From the NCBI GenBank assembly GCA_943367595.1, contig CALRJS020000030.1:1-46031 (forward strand): 46,031 nucleotides of DNA, in the 5' to 3' direction. Source of the stretch: MW101C3 sp943367595. GTDB taxonomy: Bacteria > Cyanobacteriota > Cyanobacteriia > PCC-6307 > Cyanobiaceae. Below are positions 38,371-46,031 of this stretch, in pieces. Every line of letters begins with the position of its first letter. Positions within the stretch are counted from its first letter, which is position 1. The notes beneath the pieces are model-generated. The model was not told the origin of the DNA and ran no database searches. It saw only the letters and a program-made list of their open reading frames with translations. Made by a program: the position numbers and the translations under genes.

Positions 38371-40446
38371 TTGCAGCTCGACCTACGGCTGCCTGCCTGG
38401 GATCAGGCCGAATATCTCAACAGCGCCGTGGACCACGGCCGCGCCCTGGGCCTGCTGGCCGGCGGCGGCTGGCAGGGGTGGGGCGCCCTGCTGGATCTCT
38501 CCCCGAAGATTCCGCCGCTGGCCAGCCTGGTCAATGGCAGCGTGATGGCCTTCAGCGGCGACAGCCCCGATCAGGCCAGCTGGGCGCTGGCGATCTGGCA
38601 GCTGCTGTTGCTGGTGGTGGTGGCCTGCTGGGGCCGGCAGCTGGGCGGACCCCGCTTCGGCCTGCTGGCCGCCGCGCTCGTGTGCCTGGCGCCGGCCCTG
38701 GCAGCGCTGCGGGTGGATTTCACCCTCGACCTGCCGCTCACCGCCACCGCCACGCTCGCGCTCTGGCGGCTGGGGTGCTGGTGCGCCCCAGCCCCGAGGG
38801 GCGGACGCTGGAGCCAGGCGCTGGTGGCGGCGGCGGCAGTGGCAGCCGCGGTGATGGTGAAGCAGAGCGCCCTGCTGGTGCTGCTGGTGCCATGCCTGTG
38901 GGCCGCTGGCACTGGCCTGCGGCAGCCTGGCCGCCGCCTGCAGATTCTGGCCGCTCTGGCCCTGGTGCTGGCCGTGGCCCTGCCCTGGCTGAAGCACAAC
39001 TGGATCACCACCCTCGGCGGCACCAACCGGGCGGTGATCGAATCGGGCGCCGCCGAAGGGGATCCATCGCCCCTGAGCCTGACCAGCCTCCTCTGGTACC
39101 CCAGGCTCTGGCCGGCCCAGCTCGGTGTGCCGATGCTCGCTGTCGGTGCAGCCGGAGGGGCACTGGCCCTCTGGCAGCGCTGGCGCCCTGGGACTGCTGC
39201 TGGTCCTGGGGCTGGTGCTGCGGCTGCGGTGACCGCACAGGGCTCAGGGCCGCCTACGGAAACCGATGGCCCGCAACTCAGCGGCACGGAACCCAGTGAC
39301 ACCGGCTCCGGCTGGGGCTGGCTGCTGGGTTGCGCCCTCGCCGGCTGGTTGGTCACCAGCCTGAGCCCGAACAAGGATCCGCGCTACATCGCGCCGGTGC
39401 TGCCGCTGCTGGTACTGCTGCTGGCACGGGGTTGGTGGCTGCTGCTGCAGGCGGCCCGTGCCCGCTTCGGACCCTGGCTGGGGGCCGTGCTGCTGGGGGT
39501 GGGTCTGCTGGGAACGGGCGCCACCACAGCGTCAGAGCGTGCCGGTGAGCTGGAGCGGCGCGCGGACGCGCCGGTGCCTGAGGTTCTTGAGGCGGTGCGT
39601 CAGCGCGTGGGCACAGCTCCCACCACCGTCGTGGTGATCCCCACCACCGCCGATGTCAACCAGCACAACGTGAGCACGTTCGGGCGCCTGGGAGGCGGGC
39701 AGATCCTCGGGCGGGAAAGCGGGAAGCAGGAACGGGAGCATGACCTGGTGCTTCAGCAGGCCCAATTGCTGCTGCTGGCCAGCGGCGACCAGGGAACGAA
39801 GCGCAAGGAATCCAGGCAGCTGAGCCGCAGCGTGCGCAGCGACGGACGCTTTCAGCTGGTGAACAGCTGGCCCTGGACCAAGGGTCGCGAGCTCGAACTC
39901 TGGCAGCGTCGCGCCGCTGCGCCCGCGGCCGTGCCGTTCGATCGCCGCTTCATCACACTCGCCCGCGGCCTGGAGCAGGGCCCGGCCGGCCTGGATGCCG
40001 TGTTCGACGCGATCGGACCGGAACACCAGCTGGACGGGCATTTCCTTTACCAAGCACGCGTGCGCCGCTGGGCGGACCCCCGCCTCAACGCCAACCCCAA
40101 CGACCGCGAGGCGCTCTGGGCACTGGCGCTGCTGGACGTGCTGCAGAACCGTCCAGCCGCCGCCGCCCAGCGGTTCGAGCGGCTGGAGGCGGTGGATCCG
40201 GCCAATCCGTGGCCGAGCGCCTACCGCGCCGTGGTGCTGCTGGCCGATTGGCGTCCCTGGCAGGCGGCGGCGGTGGCCGAGGCGGCGCGCCTGCGCCACG
40301 ACGAACCGGTGCTGGACGGCCTCGTGCACCTAGCCGGCATCCTCGGCGGCGATCTGCGCCGCATCCCCGGCACCCGTGCCGCCGTCGAGGCGGCCATCGC
40401 TTCGGTGGAGGCCCGGATCGAGGCCGGCACCAAAGAGGGCCGGTAG
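38371..40446 (+). CDS. GT39-type membrane glycosyltransferase, copy 1
   Basis: An integral-membrane GT-C-type glycosyltransferase of the phospholipid-carrier-dependent (ArnT/PMT) superfamily, at least 691 aa. RLPAWDQAEYLNSAVDHGRA is the first lumenal/periplasmic loop, where the acidic residue of WDQAEY is the likely catalytic position. Several helices follow to about residue 390, then a soluble C-terminal part with a TPR-like unit (LNANPNDREALWALALLDVL). The start is problematic: the frame is open to 38212 and encodes a first helix (WPWWLGLGLIWLAGTLADRL), but contains no ATG, GTG or TTG before TTG 38371. Sugar and acceptor are unknown. Confidence 0.82.
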   Translation: MQLDLRLPAWDQAEYLNSAVDHGRALGLLAGGGWQGWGALLDLSPKIPPLASLVNGSVMAFSGDSPDQASWALAIWQLLLLVVVACWGRQLGGPRFGLLAAALVCLAPALAALRVDFTLDLPLTATATLALWRLGCWCAPAPRGGRWSQALVAAAAVAAAVMVKQSALLVLLVPCLWAAGTGLRQPGRRLQILAALALVLAVALPWLKHNWITTLGGTNRAVIESGAAEGDPSPLSLTSLLWYPRLWPAQLGVPMLAVGAAGGALALWQRWRPGTAAGPGAGAAAAVTAQGSGPPTETDGPQLSGTEPSDTGSGWGWLLGCALAGWLVTSLSPNKDPRYIAPVLPLLVLLLARGWWLLLQAARARFGPWLGAVLLGVGLLGTGATTASERAGELERRADAPVPEVLEAVRQRVGTAPTTVVVIPTTADVNQHNVSTFGRLGGGQILGRESGKQEREHDLVLQQAQLLLLASGDQGTKRKESRQLSRSVRSDGRFQLVNSWPWTKGRELELWQRRAAAPAAVPFDRRFITLARGLEQGPAGLDAVFDAIGPEHQLDGHFLYQARVRRWADPRLNANPNDREALWALALLDVLQNRPAAAAQRFERLEAVDPANPWPSAYRAVVLLADWRPWQAAAVAEAARLRHDEPVLDGLVHLAGILGGDLRRIPGTRAAVEAAIASVEARIEAGTKEGR

Positions 40447-40449
40447 CCT
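40444..40449 (+). promoter_or_regulatory. possible -10 element for GT39 copy 2
   Basis: TAGCCT overlaps the stop codon of GT39 copy 1 and lies 24 bp before the ATG of GT39 copy 2. The following bases (CC) and the distance to the ATG match the element at 25061. Confidence 0.25.
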
Positions 40450-40473
40450 CCTGCCCACGCCTGAGCTCTGCTG

Positions 40474-42039
40474 ATGGCCGCTGCGGCGCCAGCTTCCCCC
40501 TCCAAACCCGGCGCGGCCCTGCCGCTGTGGTTGCCGCTGCTGGTAGGGGCCGGGTTGCGGCTGATCCAGATCCAGGCCCCGATCCTCGGCATCCACAGCT
40601 GGAGGCAGGCCGACACGGCGGCGATGGCCCGCAACTTTGCCGAGCAGGGCATGAACCTGCTCACGCCCCAGATCGACTGGGGCGGTGCCGGCAGTGGCGT
40701 GGTGGAAGCGGAGTTTCCGCTCTACCCCTATGCCGTTGCCCTGCTCTACCGGGTGTTCGGGGTGCAGGAGTGGTTGGCGCGGGGCCTGTCCGTGCTCTTC
40801 AGCGTGCTCACGATCCTGCTGGTGATGCGGATCGGCCGCCAGCTGCTGGGGGAGCGGGCCGGCTGGTGGGGCGGACTGTTCTATGCGGTGCTGCCGATTC
40901 CGGTGTTCTACGGACGCACCGTGCAGCCGGAGGCGGCGCTGATGTTGCTGGCCGCTCTGGCCCTGGAGCGCTTTCTGGCCTGGCTGCACAGCGGCCGGCC
41001 GGCGCCCCTGGCGGTGAGCTGGCTGGCCTTCACCGCCGCCTGTCTGATCAAAGTGCTGCCCTTCCTGTGGCTGGGCGCGCCGCTGCTGTGGCTTTGGGGT
41101 CAGGCCCACCGCTGGAGGATCGCCCGCCGCCTGGGCAGCTGGGCGTTTGCCCTCTCGGCGCTGGCGGTCACGGCGGCCTGGTACTGGCATGCCCACCAAC
41201 TGGGCCAGGCCAGCGGCCTCAGCTTTGGCTTCTGGGGCGGCGAGGCCAACCGGTACACCTGGGCCGACCTGTTCACGCCCGGGTACTGGCTCGGCCTCGG
41301 CCTACGGGTTGGCGTGCGCAACCTGGCGGTGCTGGGCGTGCCGCTGCTGCTGCTGGGCCTGCTTCAGCGCGGGAATGGGGGTGCTTCTGCCAATGGGGGC
41401 GCCGCTGCCCCCCCCGACGCCCTGCCGGGGCCGCAGGCGCGCGTGCTGCCGGTGGGGCTGGCGGCCGTGCTGCTGGCCGGGGCGCTGGCACCCGAATCCA
41501 GCGCCGTGCATGAGTACTACCAGCTGCCGCTCATGCTGTTCGCCTGCCCGCTGATGGGCCTGGGCTGGGTGCGGCTGCGGCGGCAGGCCACGATCTGGGG
41601 GCGGCAGGGGGCGTGGGTGTTGCTCACGCTGCTGATCCTGGTGAGCCTCACTGTTCTTGGCGCTGACTACTGGAGCCGGGAACGGGTGGCCGGATCCCCG
41701 GTGTGGGAGCTGGCTCAGCAGATCCAGGCGCGCACAGCGCCCGGGGCCACAGTCGTGGTGATGAGCGGTTCCGACCCCACTGTTCTCTATCTGGCCAACC
41801 GCAAGGGATGGCTGGTGAGTCCGAAGCGGCTGATGCGCCGTGATGCGGCGGCCTGGCGAGCCGATGGGGCCGATGCGCTGGCCGGCAGCTTTGCGGTGAT
41901 CGAAAGCTATGCACCCTTCCCCGAAGGTGAGCTCAAAACGCGCCTGAAGCGCTGGGTCTGCGAGCAGCCTCCGGGTTGCCAGAGCGGGCCCGGTTTTGTG
42001 ATTCCGCTGGCGGCCGGGGCCGCGCCGCCGGCAGGCTGA
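40474..42039 (+). CDS. GT39-type membrane glycosyltransferase, copy 2
   Basis: A 521-aa GT-C-type enzyme with about ten to eleven helices. The first periplasmic loop contains GIHSWRQADTAAMARNFAEQ, the HSWRQADT signature of a clear subgroup, in which the Asp is the likely catalytic position. Membrane segments include LFSVLTILLVMRIGRQLL, GLFYAVLPIPVFYGRTVQPE and LPFLWLGAPLLWLWG. The C-terminal lumenal domain is smaller than in copy 1 (VVVMSGSDPTVLYLANRKGW). It is followed by copy 3 after 4 bp, so copies 2 and 3 are one operon, probably including copy 1. Confidence 0.88.
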   Translation: MAAAAPASPSKPGAALPLWLPLLVGAGLRLIQIQAPILGIHSWRQADTAAMARNFAEQGMNLLTPQIDWGGAGSGVVEAEFPLYPYAVALLYRVFGVQEWLARGLSVLFSVLTILLVMRIGRQLLGERAGWWGGLFYAVLPIPVFYGRTVQPEAALMLLAALALERFLAWLHSGRPAPLAVSWLAFTAACLIKVLPFLWLGAPLLWLWGQAHRWRIARRLGSWAFALSALAVTAAWYWHAHQLGQASGLSFGFWGGEANRYTWADLFTPGYWLGLGLRVGVRNLAVLGVPLLLLGLLQRGNGGASANGGAAAPPDALPGPQARVLPVGLAAVLLAGALAPESSAVHEYYQLPLMLFACPLMGLGWVRLRRQATIWGRQGAWVLLTLLILVSLTVLGADYWSRERVAGSPVWELAQQIQARTAPGATVVVMSGSDPTVLYLANRKGWLVSPKRLMRRDAAAWRADGADALAGSFAVIESYAPFPEGELKTRLKRWVCEQPPGCQSGPGFVIPLAAGAAPPAG

Positions 42040-42043
42040 GCCC

Positions 42044-43726
42044 ATGACCGCCCTTCACCCCCAGACCCCGCCCCGCGCCATTCCCTGGCGGGGTCTGCTG
42101 CTGCTCTGGCTGGCCGCCGTCGTGCTCGCTGTCGTGGGCCTGGGCAACCTGCCCCTGCGCGACTGGGATGAGGGGATCGTGGCGCGGGTGTCGCTGGAGA
42201 TCGCCAATCGGGGCCTGCCGGAAGGCTGGCTGCCCACGATCTGGGGTAGCCCCTACCTCAACAAACCGCCCGGGCTGCATGTACTGATCGCCGCCGCCAT
42301 CGGCGTCTGGCGCCAGCTCAACCAGGCGCCGGCAGAGGCGCTGCCGCCGGAATGGGTGGTGCGGCTGATGCCGGCACTGCTGTCCTCCCTGGTGGTGCCG
42401 GTGGGGGCCATGGTGCAGCTTCAGCTGCGGCCGGGCGACAACCGGGCCGCCCTGGCGACCGCGGCGATCCTGCTCACCCTGCTGCCGGTGGCACGCCACG
42501 GGCGGCTGGCGATGCTGGACGGCGCGCAGCTCACCGCCATGGGGCTGCTCTGGTGGGCACTGCTGTGCAGCCGTTCCGGCCGCCCAGGTGCGGGTTGGCG
42601 CTGGGGCCTGGCCGCCGGCCTGGCGGGCAGTGCGCTGCTGATGTTGAAGGCCCCGATCCTGTTGCCGGTGCTGGCCGCCGGCCTGGCCGCCCTGGTGCTC
42701 GATCCGGAGCGGCCGCGCCGTTCGCTGGTGCCGCTGCTGGCGGCCCTTGGCGTGGGCCTGCTGCCCGGGCTGGCCTGGCACGGCTGGCATGCGCTCATGC
42801 GCGGCAGCGACGCGCTCTGGCTCTGGGGCGGCGACGGCGTGACGCGGGTGCTGCTGGATGCGGGCGAAGGCAGCCAGCTGGGCTGGCGGGTGCCGGTGAT
42901 CGAGGTGCTGGAAGGTGGCTGGCCCTGGCTGCCGCTCTGGCCCCTGGCGGTGCTGATCGCCTGGCGTCAGCGCCACCGCAGCTGGGGGCGCTGGTGCCTG
43001 GTGCTGCAGCTGGTGATCGCCGCGTCGATCCTGCCGCTGCGCACCCAGCTCCCCTGGTACAGCCACCCGCTCTGGCTGCCGTTCGCCCTGCTCTGCGGGC
43101 CGTTGCTGGCGGCTCTGGTGCAGCCATCCGACAACCTGGGCCGGCAGCGGATCCTGCACCGCCTGCCGTGGTTCTGGGCCCTGCTCGGCGGCGCGCTGCT
43201 GCTGGTGCCGCTGGTGGCCGGTGGCAGCAGGCTGGCGCCCCTGGCACAGCTGGCCGCTCCGGCGGGTCTTGGCCTGCTGGCCGGCGGCTTTCTGCTGAGC
43301 CGCCCGGCCGCGGCAGGTCGTCAGCTGGGGGCGGGTCTGTTGGTGGCCGGCTGGTGGCTGTCGTTGCTGCTGTTCTTCCAGAGTCCGTTCTGGAACTGGG
43401 AACTGAACGAAACCTGGTCGGTGCTGCCGGTGGCCGAGCTGGCCCGCAGCGGCAGCTCCGGGCAGGCGCTGCAACCGGTGTATCTGGCCGGCGAGGCGGC
43501 ACAGCGCCCCAGCCTGCGCTGGTATGCCAAGGGGGCCATCCGGCGGCTACCGCGCGGGGAGCAGATGTCTGGGCTGCCGCCGAGCGGATTCGACCTCATC
43601 CAGCGCGCCGATGATTCCCTGCCCGACAGCCTGGTGGTGCGCAATGTGAGCTGCCGGCTGGAGGGACTGGCGGAACCGGACTGGCAGCGTTGGCGCTGCC
43701 GGCTGCCGAGCGGGGCGCTGGACTGA
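42044..43726 (+). CDS. GT39-type membrane glycosyltransferase, copy 3
   Basis: A 560-aa GT-C-type enzyme. The first helix (GLLLLWLAAVVLAVVGLG) is followed by LPLRDWDEGIVARVSLEIAN, the RDWDEG loop typical of ArnT-like transferases, then WGSPYLNKPPGLHVLIAAAI. Membrane helices continue to about residue 440. The C-terminal soluble part (VYLAGEAAQRPSLRWYAKGA) resembles that of ArnT. The lipid-linked sugar and acceptor are unknown. The start at 42044 is 4 bp from the stop of copy 2. The gene ends before a 340-bp region with no confident gene. Confidence 0.88.
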   Translation: MTALHPQTPPRAIPWRGLLLLWLAAVVLAVVGLGNLPLRDWDEGIVARVSLEIANRGLPEGWLPTIWGSPYLNKPPGLHVLIAAAIGVWRQLNQAPAEALPPEWVVRLMPALLSSLVVPVGAMVQLQLRPGDNRAALATAAILLTLLPVARHGRLAMLDGAQLTAMGLLWWALLCSRSGRPGAGWRWGLAAGLAGSALLMLKAPILLPVLAAGLAALVLDPERPRRSLVPLLAALGVGLLPGLAWHGWHALMRGSDALWLWGGDGVTRVLLDAGEGSQLGWRVPVIEVLEGGWPWLPLWPLAVLIAWRQRHRSWGRWCLVLQLVIAASILPLRTQLPWYSHPLWLPFALLCGPLLAALVQPSDNLGRQRILHRLPWFWALLGGALLLVPLVAGGSRLAPLAQLAAPAGLGLLAGGFLLSRPAAAGRQLGAGLLVAGWWLSLLLFFQSPFWNWELNETWSVLPVAELARSGSSGQALQPVYLAGEAAQRPSLRWYAKGAIRRLPRGEQMSGLPPSGFDLIQRADDSLPDSLVVRNVSCRLEGLAEPDWQRWRCRLPSGALD

Positions 43727-44066
43727 AGGGCTTGCCAGCAGCTGAAAGAAGAGGAATGAGACCTAAGAGCTGAGGACTGCGGACTGAGCAAAACGATGCC
43801 CCAACCCGCGGGCCGAAGCCTGCGAATGGGGGCGCTCGCCGGATCCGCTATGGCGCGAAACCGTTTGACGTTGGAACTAGCTGCCTGAAATCAGACGGCG
43901 TTCTCCGCGATCAGCAGACCCTCTTGAAAACAACTGTGACTCACGGGCACCTCCTCCTGAAACAGGACAACGCCAGCCGGCGGGGCCTGCGGCTCATGCC
44001 CGAAGGCGAGCCACCCCACTGCTGACACAACGCATGAAATCTAGCGGCGCTGACCGTTGAGGGCGA
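43727..44066. other. convergent intergenic region
   Basis: This 340-bp gap lies between the end of GT39 copy 3 (plus) and the end of the DUF2079 gene (minus). No known RNA motif or terminator is obvious. The only frame with translation signals is the short minus-strand one listed separately at 43891-43944. A CCCGCGGGC palindrome lies near 43805. Confidence 0.4.
43891..43944 (-). CDS. candidate 17-residue peptide with strong ribosome-binding site
   Basis: GTG 43944 opens a 17-codon frame (VSHSCFQEGLLIAENAV) that ends at a TGA. In front of it AGGAGGAGG (complement of 43950-43958) lies 5 nt from the start codon, the best Shine-Dalgarno sequence I found in the window. The frame is open further to GTG 44028 (45 residues in total). 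It is 3' of the DUF2079 gene on the same strand. I do not recognise a family; it could be a real micropeptide, a decayed remnant or coincidence. Confidence 0.3.
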   Translation of the reverse strand: MSHSCFQEGLLIAENAV

Positions 44067-45692
44067 CTAGGGATCCGCCAGGGCGCTGTCGATGCAGCCC
44101 GCCAGTGCCGGCTTCGAGGGCGCCTGACGGCGCAGCACGAACGCCCCATCCCGGCAGGCCACCACGCCATAGCGGCCGCTGCTGAGGTGTTCCCTCGTGC
44201 GCTCCCGCAGCGCCCGCTCCACGCCGCGCTCGGTCTTGAACACCCGCCGGTAGGGGTGGTAGTAGGCGGGGAAGGCGGCGATCCAGTCGACGGGCCGCAC
44301 CTGGCCGTCTCTGTCGCGGTAGGTGTCGTTGCGGGGATAGCGAAGCGCCACCTCTCGGCCCGCCAGCCTGGGCAGCAGCGGCGTATCCGCCGCCACGGAG
44401 GCCAGGGGAGGCACCTGGTCCACCATCTGCCTGGCCGTGGCCGCGCGGCGCAGCATGCCCGGAACCGACACATGCACCCAGGGGTCGAAGCTGTCGGGGA
44501 TCAGCGCCGAAAAGCTGCGATAGGGATTGCTGGTGAGGGTGAGCACCAGCGAGAGGGCCAGGGCGGCGTTCCAATAGCGGCGAAAGCCGCGCCGCTCGAA
44601 CAACGGCAGGTGCTCGCGCCACCAGAGCATGGTGCCGGCGAACAGGGCCGGCACCAGGAACATCACGTACCGGAGCGTCACCGACAGCGCGCTCATGCCC
44701 TGGGACGCCAGCGGCACGAACAACGGCGCCGCGATCAGCAGTCCCACATCCACCGAGCGCAGCGGGATCAGGGCCAGCGGCAAGGCGATCGCGAGCAGAA
44801 ACGTGAGGGTGCGGCCGGGGGGCGAAAGCAATTCCTGCAGCAGCAGGCCGGGCTGTTGCAGCATCGACAGCAGCAGCGTCAGGGTGCCGCCGCCGTCGCG
44901 GCCGACCATGAAGGGGGCGAACTTCTCCTGCATGAAGCGATCGGAGAGATCCGCACCGAACTGGGGCTGCACCACGGCCGTGAGCAAGGCCACCGAGGCC
45001 ACGCTGTAACCCATCACCACCAGCCCCTGAGGCCGCGACCCAGGGCAGCGCACAAGGGCCCACAGTCCGATCGAAAACGCCGTGATGCCGGCGTCCTGGC
45101 GCACCAGGCACAACAGCACCAGCCAAAGCAGCGTTGAGCCCCAATGGTGCTTCAACAGGCTGCGGATCAGCAGGAAGCCAAGCAAGGGAATGGCACAGAG
45201 ATCGTGATAGTTCTCCACCAACGGGCCGATCACCGTGCCGGCAGCGAAGTAGGCCACCGCCAGTCGCACCGCCAGGGGCTCAGGCAAGGTGTCCTGGGCC
45301 ATGCGAAACAGCACAAGTCCGGCGGCCGTCAGCAGCAGCACCTGCAGCAGTGGCAGAGTCCAGACACCCAGCAGCGGCAACAACGGCGCTGCCAGAAGTG
45401 TGAGCACATTGCTGTGTTGGGCGATGTGCAGATAGCCCAGCTGAGGCGGCAGATCATGCACCGTGACCGCCGCTGAAAGCTCTGAGGAGAGCGTGCTTTC
45501 AAACGGATGGCCGTGCCAGGTGGACCAGAGAACCTGATAAAAAAGCGCCTGATCGAAACTGGCCGTGAAACTCGCCAGCCGCCACCACTGCACCAGCAGG
45601 CCGAGCACGAAGAAGAGCAGGGCGGCCCAGCGCAGTGGCAGTGGATAAGGACGCAGCAGGGCACGGAACCAATGCCGAAGGGCTTCAGGCAT
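44067..45692 (-). CDS. DUF2079 family membrane protein
   Basis: A 541-aa polytopic membrane protein of the DUF2079 family, which belongs to the same GT-C-like superfamily as the GT39 enzymes. The first loop reads SFDQALFYQVLWSTWHGHPF, whose Asp is the likely active-site equivalent. It is followed by QLGYLHIAQHSNVLTLLAAP, about ten further helices and a C-terminal soluble part (LPRLAGREVALRYPRNDTYR). A role as a glycosyltransferase is inferred by fold only. ATG 45692 is chosen because it lies directly before the basic segment and first helix. It is convergent with the three GT39 genes. Confidence 0.85.
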   Translation of the reverse strand: MPEALRHWFRALLRPYPLPLRWAALLFFVLGLLVQWWRLASFTASFDQALFYQVLWSTWHGHPFESTLSSELSAAVTVHDLPPQLGYLHIAQHSNVLTLLAAPLLPLLGVWTLPLLQVLLLTAAGLVLFRMAQDTLPEPLAVRLAVAYFAAGTVIGPLVENYHDLCAIPLLGFLLIRSLLKHHWGSTLLWLVLLCLVRQDAGITAFSIGLWALVRCPGSRPQGLVVMGYSVASVALLTAVVQPQFGADLSDRFMQEKFAPFMVGRDGGGTLTLLLSMLQQPGLLLQELLSPPGRTLTFLLAIALPLALIPLRSVDVGLLIAAPLFVPLASQGMSALSVTLRYVMFLVPALFAGTMLWWREHLPLFERRGFRRYWNAALALSLVLTLTSNPYRSFSALIPDSFDPWVHVSVPGMLRRAATARQMVDQVPPLASVAADTPLLPRLAGREVALRYPRNDTYRDRDGQVRPVDWIAAFPAYYHPYRRVFKTERGVERALRERTREHLSSGRYGVVACRDGAFVLRRQAPSKPALAGCIDSALADP

Positions 45693-45771
45693 CGAACCGA
45701 TGGAACGCGGGGCCCAGCCTATGGGCAGGGGCAGCGCAACCGAAGGGCCCGCTTCCAGCCAAGAGGCACAT

Positions 45772-45809
45772 GCACGCAGGCGTGCCGCACAGCCACCCGT
45801 GACGGGTGG
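45772..45809. promoter_or_regulatory. two adjacent dyads upstream of the DUF2079 gene
   Basis: GCACGC-AG-GCGTGC (45772-45785) and CCACCCGT-G-ACGGGTGG (45793-45809) are perfect inverted repeats with 2-bp and 1-bp centres. They lie 80-117 bp before the DUF2079 ATG and just downstream of the psbD terminator. Such tight dyads look like protein-binding sites rather than RNA hairpins. Confidence 0.4.
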
Positions 45810-45825
45810 GCGGGCCGCTGTCCGC

Positions 45826-45850
45826 AAAAAAAGGCGCCCTTACGGGCGCC
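45826..45850 (-). terminator. intrinsic terminator of psbD
   Basis: In the minus-strand RNA a perfect 7-bp stem (GGCGCCC with GGGCGCC) and a 4-nt loop are followed by seven U. It lies 30 bp past the psbD stop, with no psbC between. Confidence 0.92.
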
Positions 45851-45880
45851 TGGTGCTTTGGTCAGCAGACTCTGAAGAAA

Positions 45881-46031
45881 TCAGAGAGCGTTACCACGGG
45901 GCAGAACCTCTTCAGGGAAGACGAAGTTTTCATGCGGCTGGTCAGCCGGTGCCATCCAGGCACGCAGACCTTCATTCAGAAGAATGTTCTTCGTGTAGAA
46001 GGTTTCGAATTCAGGATCCTCAGCGGCGCGG
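45881..46031 (-). CDS. psbD: photosystem II D2 protein, C-terminal part
   Basis: This is the 3' end of psbD; the gene continues beyond the right edge of the window. The visible 50 codons ([49 protein letters not shown]) are the highly conserved D2 C-terminus. D2 is a core reaction-centre subunit of photosystem II. In cyanobacteria one psbD copy overlaps psbC; here the stop is followed by a terminator rather than psbC, so this is probably the second, stand-alone copy (psbD2). Confidence 0.96.

Noticed and set aside
41933..43474. 513-codon open frame on the minus strand opposite GT39 copy 3
   Set aside because: It has Gln/Arg/Pro-rich antisense composition and no domains. The plus-strand protein has clear helices and the RDWDEG motif.

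Overview
The window is an ordinary chromosomal stretch from a high-G+C unicellular picocyanobacterium, of the Cyanobium / freshwater Synechococcus type. The evidence is the gene content: psbU, the 3' end of psbD, ndhO, a Crr7-like protein, zeta-carotene desaturase, a PucC/BCD-type transporter, ycf33 (DUF751), DUF3120, DUF4346, DUF6816, the TIGR03279 radical SAM protein, and two SLH-domain porins of the SomA type. Eight copies of the cyanobacterial HIP1 octamer GCGATCGC also fit. I see no tRNA, rRNA, insertion sequence, prophage, CRISPR array or plasmid function.

Layout. 0.1-6.7 kb: a minus-strand run uppP, TIGR03279 radical SAM, tolC, BCD-family transporter, inositol-phosphatase-like gene, with short gaps or an ATGA overlap. 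6.7-9.9 kb (plus): DUF3120, psbU with its own terminator, nadB. 10.3-14.1 kb: a VKOR-thioredoxin fusion (minus) opposite rimO and an overlapping MFS gene (plus). 14.3-16.1 kb: a tiny petL-like gene and a B12-binding radical SAM protein. 16.1-22.4 kb: small metabolic and unknown genes (DUF4346, GNAT, ribD-like reductase, double-domain PTPS/QueD, aroK, Crr7-like, DUF6816, GST). 22.7-27.1 kb (plus): ycf33, rbfA, nagZ-like GH3, glycosyltransferase-TPR, hemD. 27.1-30.3 kb: zds, SRPBCC and a lipoprotein (minus), divergent from an IscA-type protein. 30.5-34.4 kb: TPR protein, LpxB-related protein, small membrane protein, TIGR01777 oxidoreductase, ndhO, J-domain protein. 34.5-38.1 kb: two tandem porins (minus). 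38.4-43.7 kb: three consecutive GT39-type membrane glycosyltransferases. 44.1-45.7 kb: a DUF2079 membrane protein. The window ends in the last 50 codons of psbD.

Functional threads. Photosynthesis: psbU, psbD, ndhO, crr7-like, petL-like, zds and the BCD transporter. Envelope: uppP, TolC, two porins, three GT39 enzymes, DUF2079, NagZ and the LpxB-like protein. Cofactors: nadB, hemD, PTPS, ribD-like, IscA, RimO and two other radical SAM proteins. VKOR provides oxidative protein folding.

The observations I rate highest are mostly regulatory. Both porin ribosome-binding sites carry a 9-nt match to the complement of the conserved loop of the cyanobacterial sRNA Yfr1. The TIGR03279 gene has nested inverted repeats across its start codon. 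zds and the IscA-type gene are driven outward by two identical 11-bp promoter cores. The first domain of the double PTPS has lost its catalytic His. Several intergenic regions, and two coding regions, hold short degenerate tandem repeats. Starts are uncertain for several genes because G+C-rich cyanobacterial genes often lack Shine-Dalgarno sites and use GTG or TTG; alternatives are given where they matter.
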